Positions 8,484 through 18,277 of a DNA stretch of 64,000 nt are shown piece after piece. Numbering within the stretch: position 1 is the first letter of the stretch; the number at the start of each line of letters is the position of its first letter. Location: positions 1 through 64,000 of the forward strand of contig CAOKVX010000014.1 of NCBI GenBank assembly GCA_948472945.1. The letters run 5' to 3'. Under the pieces are notes generated by a model. That model was not told the DNA's origin and did not search any database. It was given only the letters and a program-made list of their open reading frames with translations. Origin of the DNA: an uncultured Clostridia bacterium. GTDB lineage: Bacteria > Bacillota > Clostridia > Lachnospirales > Lachnospiraceae. The translations under genes were made by a program, and so were the position numbers.

Positions 8484-9290
8484 TTAAAATATGCGTCTCA
8501 TAATGGGAGTTCTATTTTTGAAGACAGCATATTCTTTAAGCCCGGCAGCTCTAAGAAGCTTTGAAAGTTCATCATATTTATATCCGACATATTCGGCTGA
8601 ATGTGCGTCGGAGCCGATTGTGATGAGCTTTCCGCCGAGGTTAACGTACCGTTCGATAATACTGCGTGACGGGTTAGGTTGTCCGATACTTTTATATCCC
8701 GAAGTGTTAATTTCAAGCGCTATATCCTTTTTTATTATAAAACGAAGTATGCTGTCTATTATTTCTTTGAAGTCATTATATGAGTACACGGACGGTCTGG
8801 TCGGCGTATATCTTAAAATATAGTCGAGGTGTCCGAGTGAGTCAAAGTTATTGAACGATTTGATATTTTCGTATACACACTCAAAGTATCTTTTTATACA
8901 GTCATATTCGGATGCTTTACACCAGTAGTCGGAATAATATGGGTCGATTCCGTCGACAAGATGTGTTGAGCCTATGACAAAATCCCAGCCGTATTTGTCA
9001 AGAAAACAATCATAGCTTGTTTTCAAATCATATTTAAGTCCTAGTTCTATTCCGTTCAAAATGGTAATTTTCCCGCCATATATTTTTCTTGCCCTGTCCG
9101 TCTCGGCAAAATATTCATCAGGCTCGAATCTAAAGTTCAGGTCGTATATTTCTGGAAATTCCCAGTCCATGTGCTCGGTGAAAGTGATTGTGTCAAGCCC
9201 GGCGTCTATTGAGGCGCGTGCCATCTCGTCCATAGGAGTGTCCGAGTCTGAACTTATCGAGGTATGCATATGGCAGTCGGTTTTAATCAT
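8484..9290 (-). CDS. PHP-domain histidinol-phosphatase (HisJ-like)
   Basis: 268 residues, matching the PHP-type histidinol phosphatases that remove phosphate from histidinol phosphate in histidine synthesis. Metal-binding motifs are visible: DCHMHTSISSDS at the N-terminus, TEHMDW, GIELGLK, GSTHLVDG, LGHLDYI and the closing IGSDAHSAEYVG. The ATG at 9290 is preceded by AAAGGAG seven bases away. No other his genes are adjacent, so the true substrate is not proven; related PHP phosphoesterases act on other sugar or nucleotide phosphates. Confidence 0.85.
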   Translation of the reverse strand: MIKTDCHMHTSISSDSDTPMDEMARASIDAGLDTITFTEHMDWEFPEIYDLNFRFEPDEYFAETDRARKIYGGKITILNGIELGLKYDLKTSYDCFLDKYGWDFVIGSTHLVDGIDPYYSDYWCKASEYDCIKRYFECVYENIKSFNNFDSLGHLDYILRYTPTRPSVYSYNDFKEIIDSILRFIIKKDIALEINTSGYKSIGQPNPSRSIIERYVNLGGKLITIGSDAHSAEYVGYKYDELSKLLRAAGLKEYAVFKNRTPIMRRIF

Positions 9291-9424
9291 AGCAGTGCTC
9301 CTTTTTAATTTTGTATTTTATAAGATGTTTTTACAATTACATTTAAAATTAAATCATTAAATCTGTTAATTATAAAATTAATATATTCTAATCCAAGGTT
9401 TTTATATAATTCCTGTATAAAAAA

Positions 9425-11179
9425 TCAATCGGAAATCTCTTTGAGATTTGATATGCTGCTCGGCGCAACCATCGAGTAATTGGTGTAATAAACCACAAAT
9501 CCCGGCTTGCTGCCCTTTGGTTTTTTTACATTTTTTAGTTCGGTATAGTCAATCTCAACTCTGCCGGAATCTCTGCCCTTTGAATAATATGCGGCAAGGG
9601 ATGCGGCTTCCTCGAACGCCCTATCGGTAATTTCCCGTCCGGCGGATTTTAATACGACATGTGAGCCTGCAATTCCTTTTGAGTGAAACCACCAGTCGCC
9701 CGGGGACTGATTTCCGAATGTGAGTTCGTCGTTCTGGTAATTATTTTTTCCAACGTATATGTCAAAACCGTCGCTTGATATATAGTGAAGAGGTTTGCTT
9801 GCCGGTGTTTTCTGTTGTTTTTTTCTGCTGAAGCTGCGCCTTATATATCCTGATGCAATCATTTCTTCTTTTATTATATTTAGGTCTCCGAGTATAGTAG
9901 CTATATCGAGCGAGTTGCTTATTGATTCAAGGTGGTCAATCTCGGTCTTTGTCTCCTCAATCTGTATTTTCAGGGCCTCGTAAGTTCTCTTTAGTTTTGA
10001 GTACCTGTCAAAATATTTTTTTGCATTGTCAATAGGTGACAGCTCTGAGTTGAGCGGTATCTTAATTTCCTCGCCTGTGTAATAGTTATTACAGATAAGT
10101 TCTTTGTCGCCTTTTGCCGCACTGTATCCGTAGGTAGTCAAAAGCTCGCCGTATACTTTGTATTTGTCACGTTTCTCGGTGTCCTTAAATTGTCTGAGCT
10201 GCAAATCAAGCTTTTTTCTGTTGCGCTCAAGCGCAGTTGACACAATTCTTCTAAGGTCGGAAGATTTCTGGTTAATCCTTGTGTGATTATTTTTTTCCGA
10301 ATAATAGCTGATAAGCATTTCGCTTACCGTATCGAATTTCCGCACATTTAACCCTGAATAGCAAGTCATATCGAAAACCCCGAATTCGACAGGTCTGTCT
10401 CCGTCGTATACAATGTTAGGATTATAAATATTACTTTTTATGTCTGAAATAAAAGAGTCGATTGCAGAGTAAAGTTTAAGTTTTCCGTCGTTGTCAAGTG
10501 AGTCTGCTGAAACATCGCCGTTAACGCCTGCCCTCTCGCATATCTCGTGGGCCGCAATAGGACTGAAACCCGTGAGCGTTGTGTATATAGCTTTCTGCAG
10601 GTTTGCAGGTTTTTCTATAATATGGGCCATTATTTCATTGTCAAATTCAAGAGGATTGTATTTATCCATAGTATTTGGTATAAAATAATCCCTGCCCGGA
10701 AGGACCTCCCTCACAGAGCTTACAAAGCAGTTGATTCTCTTGATACTGTCGATAATACGAAGCTTATCGTCAGCCTTTTCGCAAAAAATTATATTGCTGT
10801 GCTTACCCATGAGCTCAACAATTAGGAATTTCCGGCACAAATCTCCGAGTTCGTCAAGGTGCTCAAGCTCAAAATTAATGACGCGCTCCATGCCAAACTG
10901 GGTCACGCTGATTATTTTTGCACCGGACAGGTGTTTTCTTAGAAGCATGCAGAAGCCCGGAGCATTGAGCGGCGACGGTTTGTTTTCATCAGTAATATAT
11001 ATGAGCGGAAGGGAGGCGTTTGCAGATATCATAAGTCTGTAATTAGTGCGCCCGGAAGCCTTTACAGTCAACTGCAACTCGTCCTTTTCAGGCTGTGCAA
11101 TCTTACTTATGCGCCCGTCGGAAAGCGTTTTGTTTAGTTCGTATACAATATTTGAAACAGTAATACCATCGAAAGCCAT
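9425..11179 (-). CDS. rqcH: RqcH (NFACT-family ribosome quality-control protein)
   Basis: 584 residues. It begins MAFDGITVSNIVYELN, the classic start of the NFACT/FbpA family. An NFACT-N domain is followed by a long charged coiled coil (about 290-450) and the C-terminal NFACT-R domain, with DIYVGKNNYQNDELTFG and PGDWWFHSKGIAGSHVVL. In Bacillus, RqcH binds stalled 50S subunits carrying peptidyl-tRNA and directs alanine tailing of the nascent chain; older annotations call it a fibronectin-binding protein. The start has AGGAGG six bases upstream. It is divergent from yicC and shares a short intergenic region with it. Confidence 0.92.
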   Translation of the reverse strand: MAFDGITVSNIVYELNKTLSDGRISKIAQPEKDELQLTVKASGRTNYRLMISANASLPLIYITDENKPSPLNAPGFCMLLRKHLSGAKIISVTQFGMERVINFELEHLDELGDLCRKFLIVELMGKHSNIIFCEKADDKLRIIDSIKRINCFVSSVREVLPGRDYFIPNTMDKYNPLEFDNEIMAHIIEKPANLQKAIYTTLTGFSPIAAHEICERAGVNGDVSADSLDNDGKLKLYSAIDSFISDIKSNIYNPNIVYDGDRPVEFGVFDMTCYSGLNVRKFDTVSEMLISYYSEKNNHTRINQKSSDLRRIVSTALERNRKKLDLQLRQFKDTEKRDKYKVYGELLTTYGYSAAKGDKELICNNYYTGEEIKIPLNSELSPIDNAKKYFDRYSKLKRTYEALKIQIEETKTEIDHLESISNSLDIATILGDLNIIKEEMIASGYIRRSFSRKKQQKTPASKPLHYISSDGFDIYVGKNNYQNDELTFGNQSPGDWWFHSKGIAGSHVVLKSAGREITDRAFEEAASLAAYYSKGRDSGRVEIDYTELKNVKKPKGSKPGFVVYYTNYSMVAPSSISNLKEISD

Positions 11180-11260
11180 TTTAGTCCTCCTGAATTTCTG
11201 ATTCTGATATAACGGTTATTATAACATTACTTATTAAAACAATCAATTCATTTACGGCAC

Positions 11261-11289
11261 TTGACTTGGCCTAATGATTATTTTATAAT
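11261..11289 (+). promoter_or_regulatory. Sigma-A promoter of the yicC operon
   Basis: TTGACT (11261-11266), a 17-base spacer and a perfect TATAAT (11284-11289), 47 bases before the yicC ATG. Confidence 0.75.
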
Positions 11290-11335
11290 GTATTGTAATG
11301 CCAAATTGCAATACTATATTTAAGGAGATTATATA

Positions 11336-12214
11336 ATGATAAAAAGTATGACCGGCTTTGGACGCTGTGAGAAAGCAACAGAAGAATACAAGGCTGTCGT
11401 GGAGATAAAGTCAGTTAATCATAAATATTGTGATATATCTATAAAATTACCAAAGAAACTTAATCAATTTGAAGTTGCAATCCGCAGTATACTTAAGGAA
11501 TATATAAAGCGTGGCAAGGTTGACGTATATATTTCCTATGAAAGTCTGACAACCGGGAACGTACAGGTAAAGTATAACAGGGAACTTGCAAAAAGCTATG
11601 CTGACAGTATACGCTCTATCGGGGATGATTTCGACATTAGCGCCGATATATCTGCGTCCCTGCTTTCAAGATATCCCGAAGTACTGACGCTTGAGGAGTC
11701 TGCGGACGATGAGACGATGATATTTGAGAGAGTCGAGGGTGCAATACGCACTGCGTGTGAGAACTTTGTAAGGTCTCGTATGGATGAAGGTGAAAACTTG
11801 AAAAAAGACCTGCTGGAGAAGATTGATTTTATAAGCGATACAGTTGATTATATAGTTGAGCGTTCGCCTGCCGTCGTTAATGAATACAGGGCAAAGCTCA
11901 AATCAAAGGTTGAGGAGCTTCTCGGAGGAGTACAGGTTGATGAGTCGATTCTTGCGACGGAGATTACTGTTTATGCCGACAAAATGTGTGTCGACGAGGA
12001 GATGGTTCGTTTGAAGAGCCATATTGTCAGTATGAAAAAAGCATTTGAGGATGACGACAGCATAGGGCGCAAACTCGATTTCATTGCGCAGGAGCTAAAC
12101 AGGGAGGCTAACACGACGCTGTCAAAGTCGAGTGATGTGAGCATTTCAGACAAAGCGATAGAGCTTAAAACCGAAATAGAGAAAATACGCGAGCAGATAC
12201 AGAACATAGAATAG
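11336..12214 (+). CDS. yicC: YicC-family endoribonuclease
   Basis: 292 residues, the usual length. It opens IKSMTGFGRCEKATEEYK, the signature start of YicC/YloC proteins, and has the C-terminal DUF1732 region with DFIAQELNREANTT. Family members are RNases reported to cleave structured RNAs in E. coli and Bacillus. AAGGAG precedes the ATG. It heads a run with remA, gmk and rpoZ, an order common in Firmicutes. Confidence 0.93.
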   Translation: MIKSMTGFGRCEKATEEYKAVVEIKSVNHKYCDISIKLPKKLNQFEVAIRSILKEYIKRGKVDVYISYESLTTGNVQVKYNRELAKSYADSIRSIGDDFDISADISASLLSRYPEVLTLEESADDETMIFERVEGAIRTACENFVRSRMDEGENLKKDLLEKIDFISDTVDYIVERSPAVVNEYRAKLKSKVEELLGGVQVDESILATEITVYADKMCVDEEMVRLKSHIVSMKKAFEDDDSIGRKLDFIAQELNREANTTLSKSSDVSISDKAIELKTEIEKIREQIQNIE

Positions 12215-12227
12215 CCGGGGGAATTTT

Positions 12228-12491
12228 ATGAATTGTATTATTAATGTAGGTTACGGCAATATGGTCAATGCCGGCAGGGTAATCGGAATAATAAAACCAG
12301 AGGCGGCGCCGATAAAGAGAATGATACAAAATTCAAAGGACAGCGGAAAGGCGTTTGACGCTACATGCGGAAGGAAGACAAAATCAGTTCTTGTACTAGA
12401 CAACGGCTGCATTATGCTATCGGCTTTGCTGCCAGAGACTATTGCGTCAAGAATAAATTATGATTACGGCAGAGGTGATGTAATTGAGTAA
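12228..12491 (+). CDS. remA: RemA-like DNA-binding regulator (DUF370)
   Basis: 87 residues. The start INVGYGNMVNAGRVIGII and the later DATCGRKTKSVL match RemA/DUF370. In Bacillus RemA is a ring-forming DNA-binding activator of matrix and osmoprotectant genes. The gene lies 13 bases after yicC and its end overlaps gmk by 8 bases. Its targets in this organism are unknown. Confidence 0.9.
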   Translation: MNCIINVGYGNMVNAGRVIGIIKPEAAPIKRMIQNSKDSGKAFDATCGRKTKSVLVLDNGCIMLSALLPETIASRINYDYGRGDVIE

Positions 12492-13104
12492 CAGAGGATT
12501 ATTAACTGTAATTTCAGGTTTTTCGGGATGTGGAAAGGGGACAGTAGTCGGCAAGATGGTAGACAGCTACGATTACTCGCTGTCAATTTCGGCCACTACA
12601 AGAAAACCGCGCAGCGGCGATGTTGACGGAGTACACTATTTTTTTATATCAAAAGAAGAATTTGAAGACAGGATAGGGAATAACGGTTTTTTGGAATGGG
12701 CAGAATATGTTGGTAATTATTATGGAACTCCAAAGGACTACGTGGACAGGATGCTCTCCGAAGGGAAAAACGTAATACTGGAGATAGAGATGCAGGGCGG
12801 TTTGAAAGTCAAGGAAAAATGCCCTGAGGCGGTTCTTGTTTTTATGGTCCCGCCGTCTGCGGACGAACTGAAAAGCAGGCTGGTTAACAGGGGTACTGAA
12901 GATATTAACACTATAAACAGGAGGCTTTGCCGCGCGTCTGAGGAGATAGACTTTATAGATGACTATGATTATATTGTAGTAAATGAAAATGCAGATATAT
13001 GCGCGCAAGATATACACCGAATAATATGTAACGAGCATAAAAAGGTTGCCAACAACAGTGAATTCATAAATAAAATCAAACAAGATTTTAAGAATATAAA
13101 GTAA
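12484..13104 (+). CDS. gmk: Guanylate kinase
   Basis: 206 residues. It converts GMP to GDP with ATP. The P-loop GFSGCGKGT lies at about residues 11-19, followed by the GMP-binding SATTRKPRSGDVDGVHYFF and the lid region EWAEYVGNYYGTP. The start is TTG at 12484, chosen because GAGGTGA precedes it and the family begins near this point. It overlaps the remA stop by 8 bases. Confidence 0.95.
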   Translation: MSNRGLLTVISGFSGCGKGTVVGKMVDSYDYSLSISATTRKPRSGDVDGVHYFFISKEEFEDRIGNNGFLEWAEYVGNYYGTPKDYVDRMLSEGKNVILEIEMQGGLKVKEKCPEAVLVFMVPPSADELKSRLVNRGTEDINTINRRLCRASEEIDFIDDYDYIVVNENADICAQDIHRIICNEHKKVANNSEFINKIKQDFKNIK

Positions 13105-13117
13105 AGGAGATTTTTAT

Positions 13118-13363
13118 ATGTTACATCCGTCTTACACTGATTTAATGAAAGTAGTTAACAGCGAGGTAGAACAGGGAGAAGCCCCTGTAGTAAACAGCAG
13201 ATACTCGATAGTAATTGCGACAGCTAAGCGCGCAAGGCAGATAATTGACGGCTCCGAGCCGCTTGTCGGAGGTTTTGGCTCTGATGATAAGCCTCTGTCA
13301 ATAGCAATATCAGAACTCCATCAGGGTGAAACAAGAATACTCGCTGAGGATTCGGACGAGTAA
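13118..13363 (+). CDS. rpoZ: RNA polymerase omega subunit
   Basis: 81 residues. It opens MLHPSYTDLMK and holds the conserved NSRYSIVIATAKRARQI, which wraps the beta-prime C-terminus during RNA polymerase assembly. It lies 13 bases after gmk with an AAAGGAG site, in the usual gmk-rpoZ pairing. Confidence 0.93.
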   Translation: MLHPSYTDLMKVVNSEVEQGEAPVVNSRYSIVIATAKRARQIIDGSEPLVGGFGSDDKPLSIAISELHQGETRILAEDSDE

Positions 13364-13380
13364 GCGGCGGAGGTTTTGCA

Positions 13381-13953
13381 ATGAGCGATGATGTTAACAA
13401 CAATCAGGCACGCAAAAAGAGAGGGATAATCAGGGAGATTATAATATATGCCTTAATAATTATATTGTTTGTTTTTTTAATTCCCAGATATGTCTTTCAG
13501 ATGACTATAGTCGACGGTGAATCCATGACGGAGACGCTTCAGGATAAAGACAGGCTTTTTGTTGAGAAAGTATCGTACAGGTTCAGCGACCCTGACAGAT
13601 TTGATATCATAGTATTTTACCCATATGGACGCGAGGACCCTGACGATTACTATGTTAAGAGGATCATAGGGCTTCCGGGTGAGACGGTTCAGATAAAGGA
13701 TTCAGTCATATATATAAACGATGAGCCTTTGTCGGAAAATTACCGCAAAGAGCAGTACATGGCATATAACGGAATTGCGGGCGAGCCGCTTTTGCTCGGT
13801 GATGACGAATATTTTGTCCTTGGCGACAACCGCAACGGAAGCACGGACAGCAGGGACCCTGATACCGGACCTGTCAAAAGGGAAAATATCGACGGCAGGG
13901 TTGTTTTAAGAGTCTATCCGTTTGATGATTTTGGATTGATGACTGACAAGTAA
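13381..13953 (+). CDS. lepB: Signal peptidase I (first copy)
   Basis: 190 residues. It has an N-terminal membrane anchor at about 20-42, then box B with the catalytic serine in DGESMTETLQ, the catalytic lysine in DDYYVKRIIGLPGE, and the late box LGDNRNGSTDSRD. It cleaves signal peptides from secreted proteins at the outer face of the membrane. It follows rpoZ by 17 bases with a GGAGG site and precedes a second copy by 13 bases. Confidence 0.93.
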   Translation: MSDDVNNNQARKKRGIIREIIIYALIIILFVFLIPRYVFQMTIVDGESMTETLQDKDRLFVEKVSYRFSDPDRFDIIVFYPYGREDPDDYYVKRIIGLPGETVQIKDSVIYINDEPLSENYRKEQYMAYNGIAGEPLLLGDDEYFVLGDNRNGSTDSRDPDTGPVKRENIDGRVVLRVYPFDDFGLMTDK

Positions 13954-13966
13954 TGGAGGCTGGAAA

Positions 13967-14698
13967 ATGAGTTTGGAAAACGAAGATACAGATTCAGACA
14001 AAAATATAGGCGGCGGCATGCCGGAAACGGATTCTTTTAAAGAGCCCGTTTTTGAAAGTGGGAATACAGGGGAAAATGATGATTCCGAGAGCACAGTCCC
14101 GTCTGACAATCAAGATAACGGCTTAGGAGAAGCCTCAGAAGCTTCAGAGAACGTCAAAAAGAAGTTGTCGGCAAAGAGAATAGCGGTTGAAATATGTATA
14201 TATGCCGCAATGCTGTTCATATGTGTGTGCATTATACCTAAGTATGTTATTCAGCGGACCGTCGTTTCCGGTTCATCGATGCTCAATACGTTACATAATA
14301 ATGAAAGCATTCTTGTCGAGAAAGTTTCGTACAGATTTACCGACCCTGACAGATTCGACATTATAGTATTTTATCCGTACGGCCGTGACGACCCGGACGA
14401 TTACTACGTAAAGAGAATTATCGGACTTCCGGGTGAGACGATACAGATAATCGGTGATGATATATATATCGACGGTGAGGTGCTTGAGGAGAATTATGGT
14501 AAGGACCCAATTACGGACGAGGGAATAGCGTCTGAAGCTATAACACTTGCGGACGATGAATTTTTTGTTCTCGGCGATAACAGGGAAATTAGCGAGGACA
14601 GCAGGATATTTGGACCTGTAAAAAAGGTTAATATTGCCGGACATGCTGTGTTTAGAATATTTCCGTTTAATAAATTTGGACCTTTGACTAACAAGTAA
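13967..14698 (+). CDS. lepB: Signal peptidase I (second copy, with acidic N-terminal extension)
   Basis: 243 residues. All catalytic boxes are present: SGSSMLNTLHNN (serine), DDYYVKRIIGLPGE (lysine) and LGDNREISEDSR. It closely resembles the preceding copy over the middle (both contain DRFDIIVFYPYGR), so this is a tandem duplication. It differs by about 60 acidic, Ser-rich cytoplasmic residues before the membrane anchor at about 70-92. A terminator follows, closing the yicC-lepB run. Confidence 0.93.
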   Translation: MSLENEDTDSDKNIGGGMPETDSFKEPVFESGNTGENDDSESTVPSDNQDNGLGEASEASENVKKKLSAKRIAVEICIYAAMLFICVCIIPKYVIQRTVVSGSSMLNTLHNNESILVEKVSYRFTDPDRFDIIVFYPYGRDDPDDYYVKRIIGLPGETIQIIGDDIYIDGEVLEENYGKDPITDEGIASEAITLADDEFFVLGDNREISEDSRIFGPVKKVNIAGHAVFRIFPFNKFGPLTNK

Positions 14699-14715
14699 AG
14701 ATAATAAAGGTGATA

Positions 14716-14756
14716 AGGGGGCTCTCAGGTGAGATGCCCTCTGTTTTTGTTTTTTG
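14716..14756 (+). terminator. Terminator after the signal peptidase pair
   Basis: AGGGGGC TCTC (14716-14726), loop AGGT, then GAGA and GCCCTCT, followed by GTTTTTGTTTTTT. It closes the yicC-remA-gmk-rpoZ-lepB-lepB run. Confidence 0.75.
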
Positions 14757-14792
14757 TGCGAACATAATTTCCGAACATTTATTCTTTTTGCA

Positions 14793-14850
14793 TTGACAAA
14801 CATATGTTTGAGTGTTAATATACTAACAACGAAATCGAACATATGTATTG
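14793..14850 (+). promoter_or_regulatory. Promoter with two LexA-type SOS boxes
   Basis: TTGACA (14793-14798), a 17-base spacer and TAATAT (14816-14821) form a near-consensus promoter. The palindrome CAAACATATGTTTG (14797-14810) fills the spacer. A second site, CGAACATATGTATTG (14836-14850), lies just downstream of the -10. Both resemble the Gram-positive LexA box (GAAC-N4-GTTC). Their position would block RNA polymerase, as expected for DNA-damage control of the YneA-like gene. Confidence 0.65.
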
Positions 14851-14888
14851 CATATGTCAAATATTAAAATAATATTAGGAGATTATGT

Positions 14889-15209
14889 ATGAACAATATA
14901 TCAGCTGAGTGCATAAAAAAGATTATATTAAAGACGGTAATCGTCGCAGTTGTCCTGTTTTTATGTGTCATGGCAGCCAAATCGCTGAAACGTCCTCCGT
15001 CAGTGGCAGACGCGGAGACAAAAAGAAATTTGAAGTGTATTTCAGTATGTGTCACGGATAATGATACTTTGTGGAGTATTGCCGCTAAGTATTATTCCGA
15101 CGAGTATAATGGTGTGTCAGACCTTGTTGACGAGATTAAGAATATTAATAAGATGAGTTCAGACCGTATTAATTTGGGTAATTATATAATTGTTCCGTAT
15201 TATGAATGA
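14889..15209 (+). CDS. YneA-like LysM protein (probable SOS cell-division inhibitor)
   Basis: 106 residues: a short cytoplasmic start, one membrane segment (about 15-37), and a C-terminal LysM domain with DTLWSIAAKYYSDEY and ending LGNYIIVPYYE. This is the layout of Bacillus YneA, a membrane-anchored peptidoglycan-binding protein made during the SOS response to delay division. The gene has its own promoter with two LexA-like boxes, which supports the call. LexA itself is not in the window. Without the SOS boxes it would only be called a LysM membrane protein. Confidence 0.75.
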   Translation: MNNISAECIKKIILKTVIVAVVLFLCVMAAKSLKRPPSVADAETKRNLKCISVCVTDNDTLWSIAAKYYSDEYNGVSDLVDEIKNINKMSSDRINLGNYIIVPYYE

Positions 15210-15359
15210 TGCTGTAATGCAGTGGTTATATTGAGCTAACAAAACCGGATATAATAATACTTTGAACAAAAAATAAAGAATAAAAGAGATAAAGTTAGTA
15301 TATAAGAGCATTAAAGAGTATACATTATAAATGATGTCGTTTTGCGAATTATTAATAAG

Positions 15360-15427
15360 TTGCAAATATTCCATCATTTTACTAATATATTACTCAACGG
15401 TTAGCACTCGGCACAAAGGAGTGCTAA
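15360..15427 (+). promoter_or_regulatory. groES promoter and perfect CIRCE operator
   Basis: TTGCAA (15360-15365), a 17-base spacer and TAATAT (15383-15388) form the promoter. TTAGCACTC (15401-15409), nine bases, then GAGTGCTAA (15419-15427) is an exact CIRCE inverted repeat, the binding site of the heat-shock repressor HrcA. Confidence 0.95.
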
Positions 15428-15455
15428 CAAACAAAAATATCAGGAGGAATGAATT

Positions 15456-15743
15456 ATGAAGTTAGTACCTTTAGGAGACAAAGTAGTATTAAAACAATTT
15501 GAAGCGGAAGAAACAACAAAATCAGGAATTATTCTGGCCGCACAGTCAAAAGAAAAACCTCAGCAGGCAGAAGTTATTGCTGTAGGACCTGGCGGAAATA
15601 TAGACGGCAAAGAGGTAGTAATGCAGGTTAAGGTTGGAGATAAGGTTATATATTCAAAGTATGCCGGCACAGATGTTAAGCTTGGGGATGATGAGTATAT
15701 AGTTGTAAGACAGAATGATATTGTTGCTATTGTTGAAGACTAG
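15456..15743 (+). CDS. groES: Co-chaperonin GroES
   Basis: 95 residues, standard length. It begins MKLVPLGDKVVLKQFEAEE, with the mobile loop EETTKSGIILAAQSKEKP that contacts GroEL, and GDKVIYSKYAGTDVK. It forms the seven-subunit lid of the GroEL folding chamber. AGGAGG precedes the ATG. It is under HrcA/CIRCE control and followed by groEL. Confidence 0.97.
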   Translation: MKLVPLGDKVVLKQFEAEETTKSGIILAAQSKEKPQQAEVIAVGPGGNIDGKEVVMQVKVGDKVIYSKYAGTDVKLGDDEYIVVRQNDIVAIVED

Positions 15744-15803
15744 TATTGGTTTGCTGCCAAGCTTTCAAGAGAGATAATAATCTATAATTTTAGGAGGATA
15801 TGA

Positions 15804-17429
<1,626 letters not shown>

Positions 17430-17478
17430 GAGCGTTGCAGGTTAGAAATCTTACTGCGGATTATGATTGGAGAATGAC

Positions 17479-17979
17479 ATGGATGGAATGTATGCAGAGG
17501 CAGGTGTGAAGAGAGCTAATTCTGCTAAATTATTAATGCTTAGGGTGCTTGTTATCGCGGCCGTATTATTTACATTTTTCTTTGCCGGAGTGACCGGCAG
17601 CAAGATATTGTTTGCACTTGGACTTATATTAGGATGTCTTATAGTATGGTTCTGGCCAAGATTTAATGTTGAGTGGGAATATATTTTTGTTGACGGACAG
17701 CTTGATTTTGATACAATATCCGGCGGTGAAAAGAGAAAGACAAGGCTGAGAATTGACTTTGAGCAGGTTGAGGTTGTGGCTCCGCTTGGCTCGCACGCTT
17801 TGGACGCTTACAAGCATTACAGGATTAGAGATTATTCCTCGCTCAGGAAAAATGCGAGAATCTATGTCATTGTTGCAAAGGTTGCCGAAGACGGTCTTGA
17901 ACAGATATACTTTGAGCCGTCCGAGAAAATGCTTTCACTAATGAAAGAGAAAGCTCCGCGCAAGGTAATGACACTGTGA
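17479..17979 (+). CDS. Small membrane protein, probably DUF6106 family
   Basis: 166 residues. Two hydrophobic segments lie close together (about 22-40 and 44-62), and the remaining 100 residues are a soluble domain with FNVEWEYIFVDGQLDFDTI and a regular pattern of beta-strands. I recall this as a clostridial family of unknown function (DUF6106). A frame with a TTG start exists four codons upstream, but GGAG sits six bases before the ATG at 17479, so that start is preferred. It follows groEL by about 50 bases and is closed by a strong terminator, so it may share heat-shock control. Confidence 0.75.
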   Translation: MDGMYAEAGVKRANSAKLLMLRVLVIAAVLFTFFFAGVTGSKILFALGLILGCLIVWFWPRFNVEWEYIFVDGQLDFDTISGGEKRKTRLRIDFEQVEVVAPLGSHALDAYKHYRIRDYSSLRKNARIYVIVAKVAEDGLEQIYFEPSEKMLSLMKEKAPRKVMTL

Positions 17980-18061
17980 TATAAATTAATAAAATGTTAT
18001 GTTAAAAAGCTTATAAAAAATCTTTTAAATTTAACTAAATATTTTTTGGAATTACTATTAT

Positions 18062-18107
18062 CACCGTAAAATGTCAATGTTTAACAGGGCATTTTGCGGT
18101 GTTTTTT
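18062..18107 (+). terminator. Terminator after the groESL-DUF6106 unit
   Basis: CACCGTAAAATG (18062-18073) pairs with CATTTTGCGGTG (18090-18101), with one mismatch, followed by six T residues. Confidence 0.85.
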
Positions 18108-18168
18108 AAATTGTATTTACAAAATGCCATATTATATTTCCAAAAATCTATATAGTCTTAAAAAAGTA

Positions 18169-18197
18169 TTGAAATAAATATCTTTAAGTAATATAAT
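18169..18197 (+). promoter_or_regulatory. Promoter of the coiled-coil/EH_signature pair
   Basis: TTGAAA (18169-18174), a 17-base spacer and a perfect TATAAT (18192-18197). Transcription would begin near 18204, which argues against a start at 18212 and for the ATG at 18278 in the first gene. Confidence 0.7.
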
Positions 18198-18277
18198 AGT
18201 AATTAATAACAATGATAAGGAAAAACAGCAAACTTACAGGATTAAATTTCAAATTATTGCCGGAGGTTTTGCTTATA

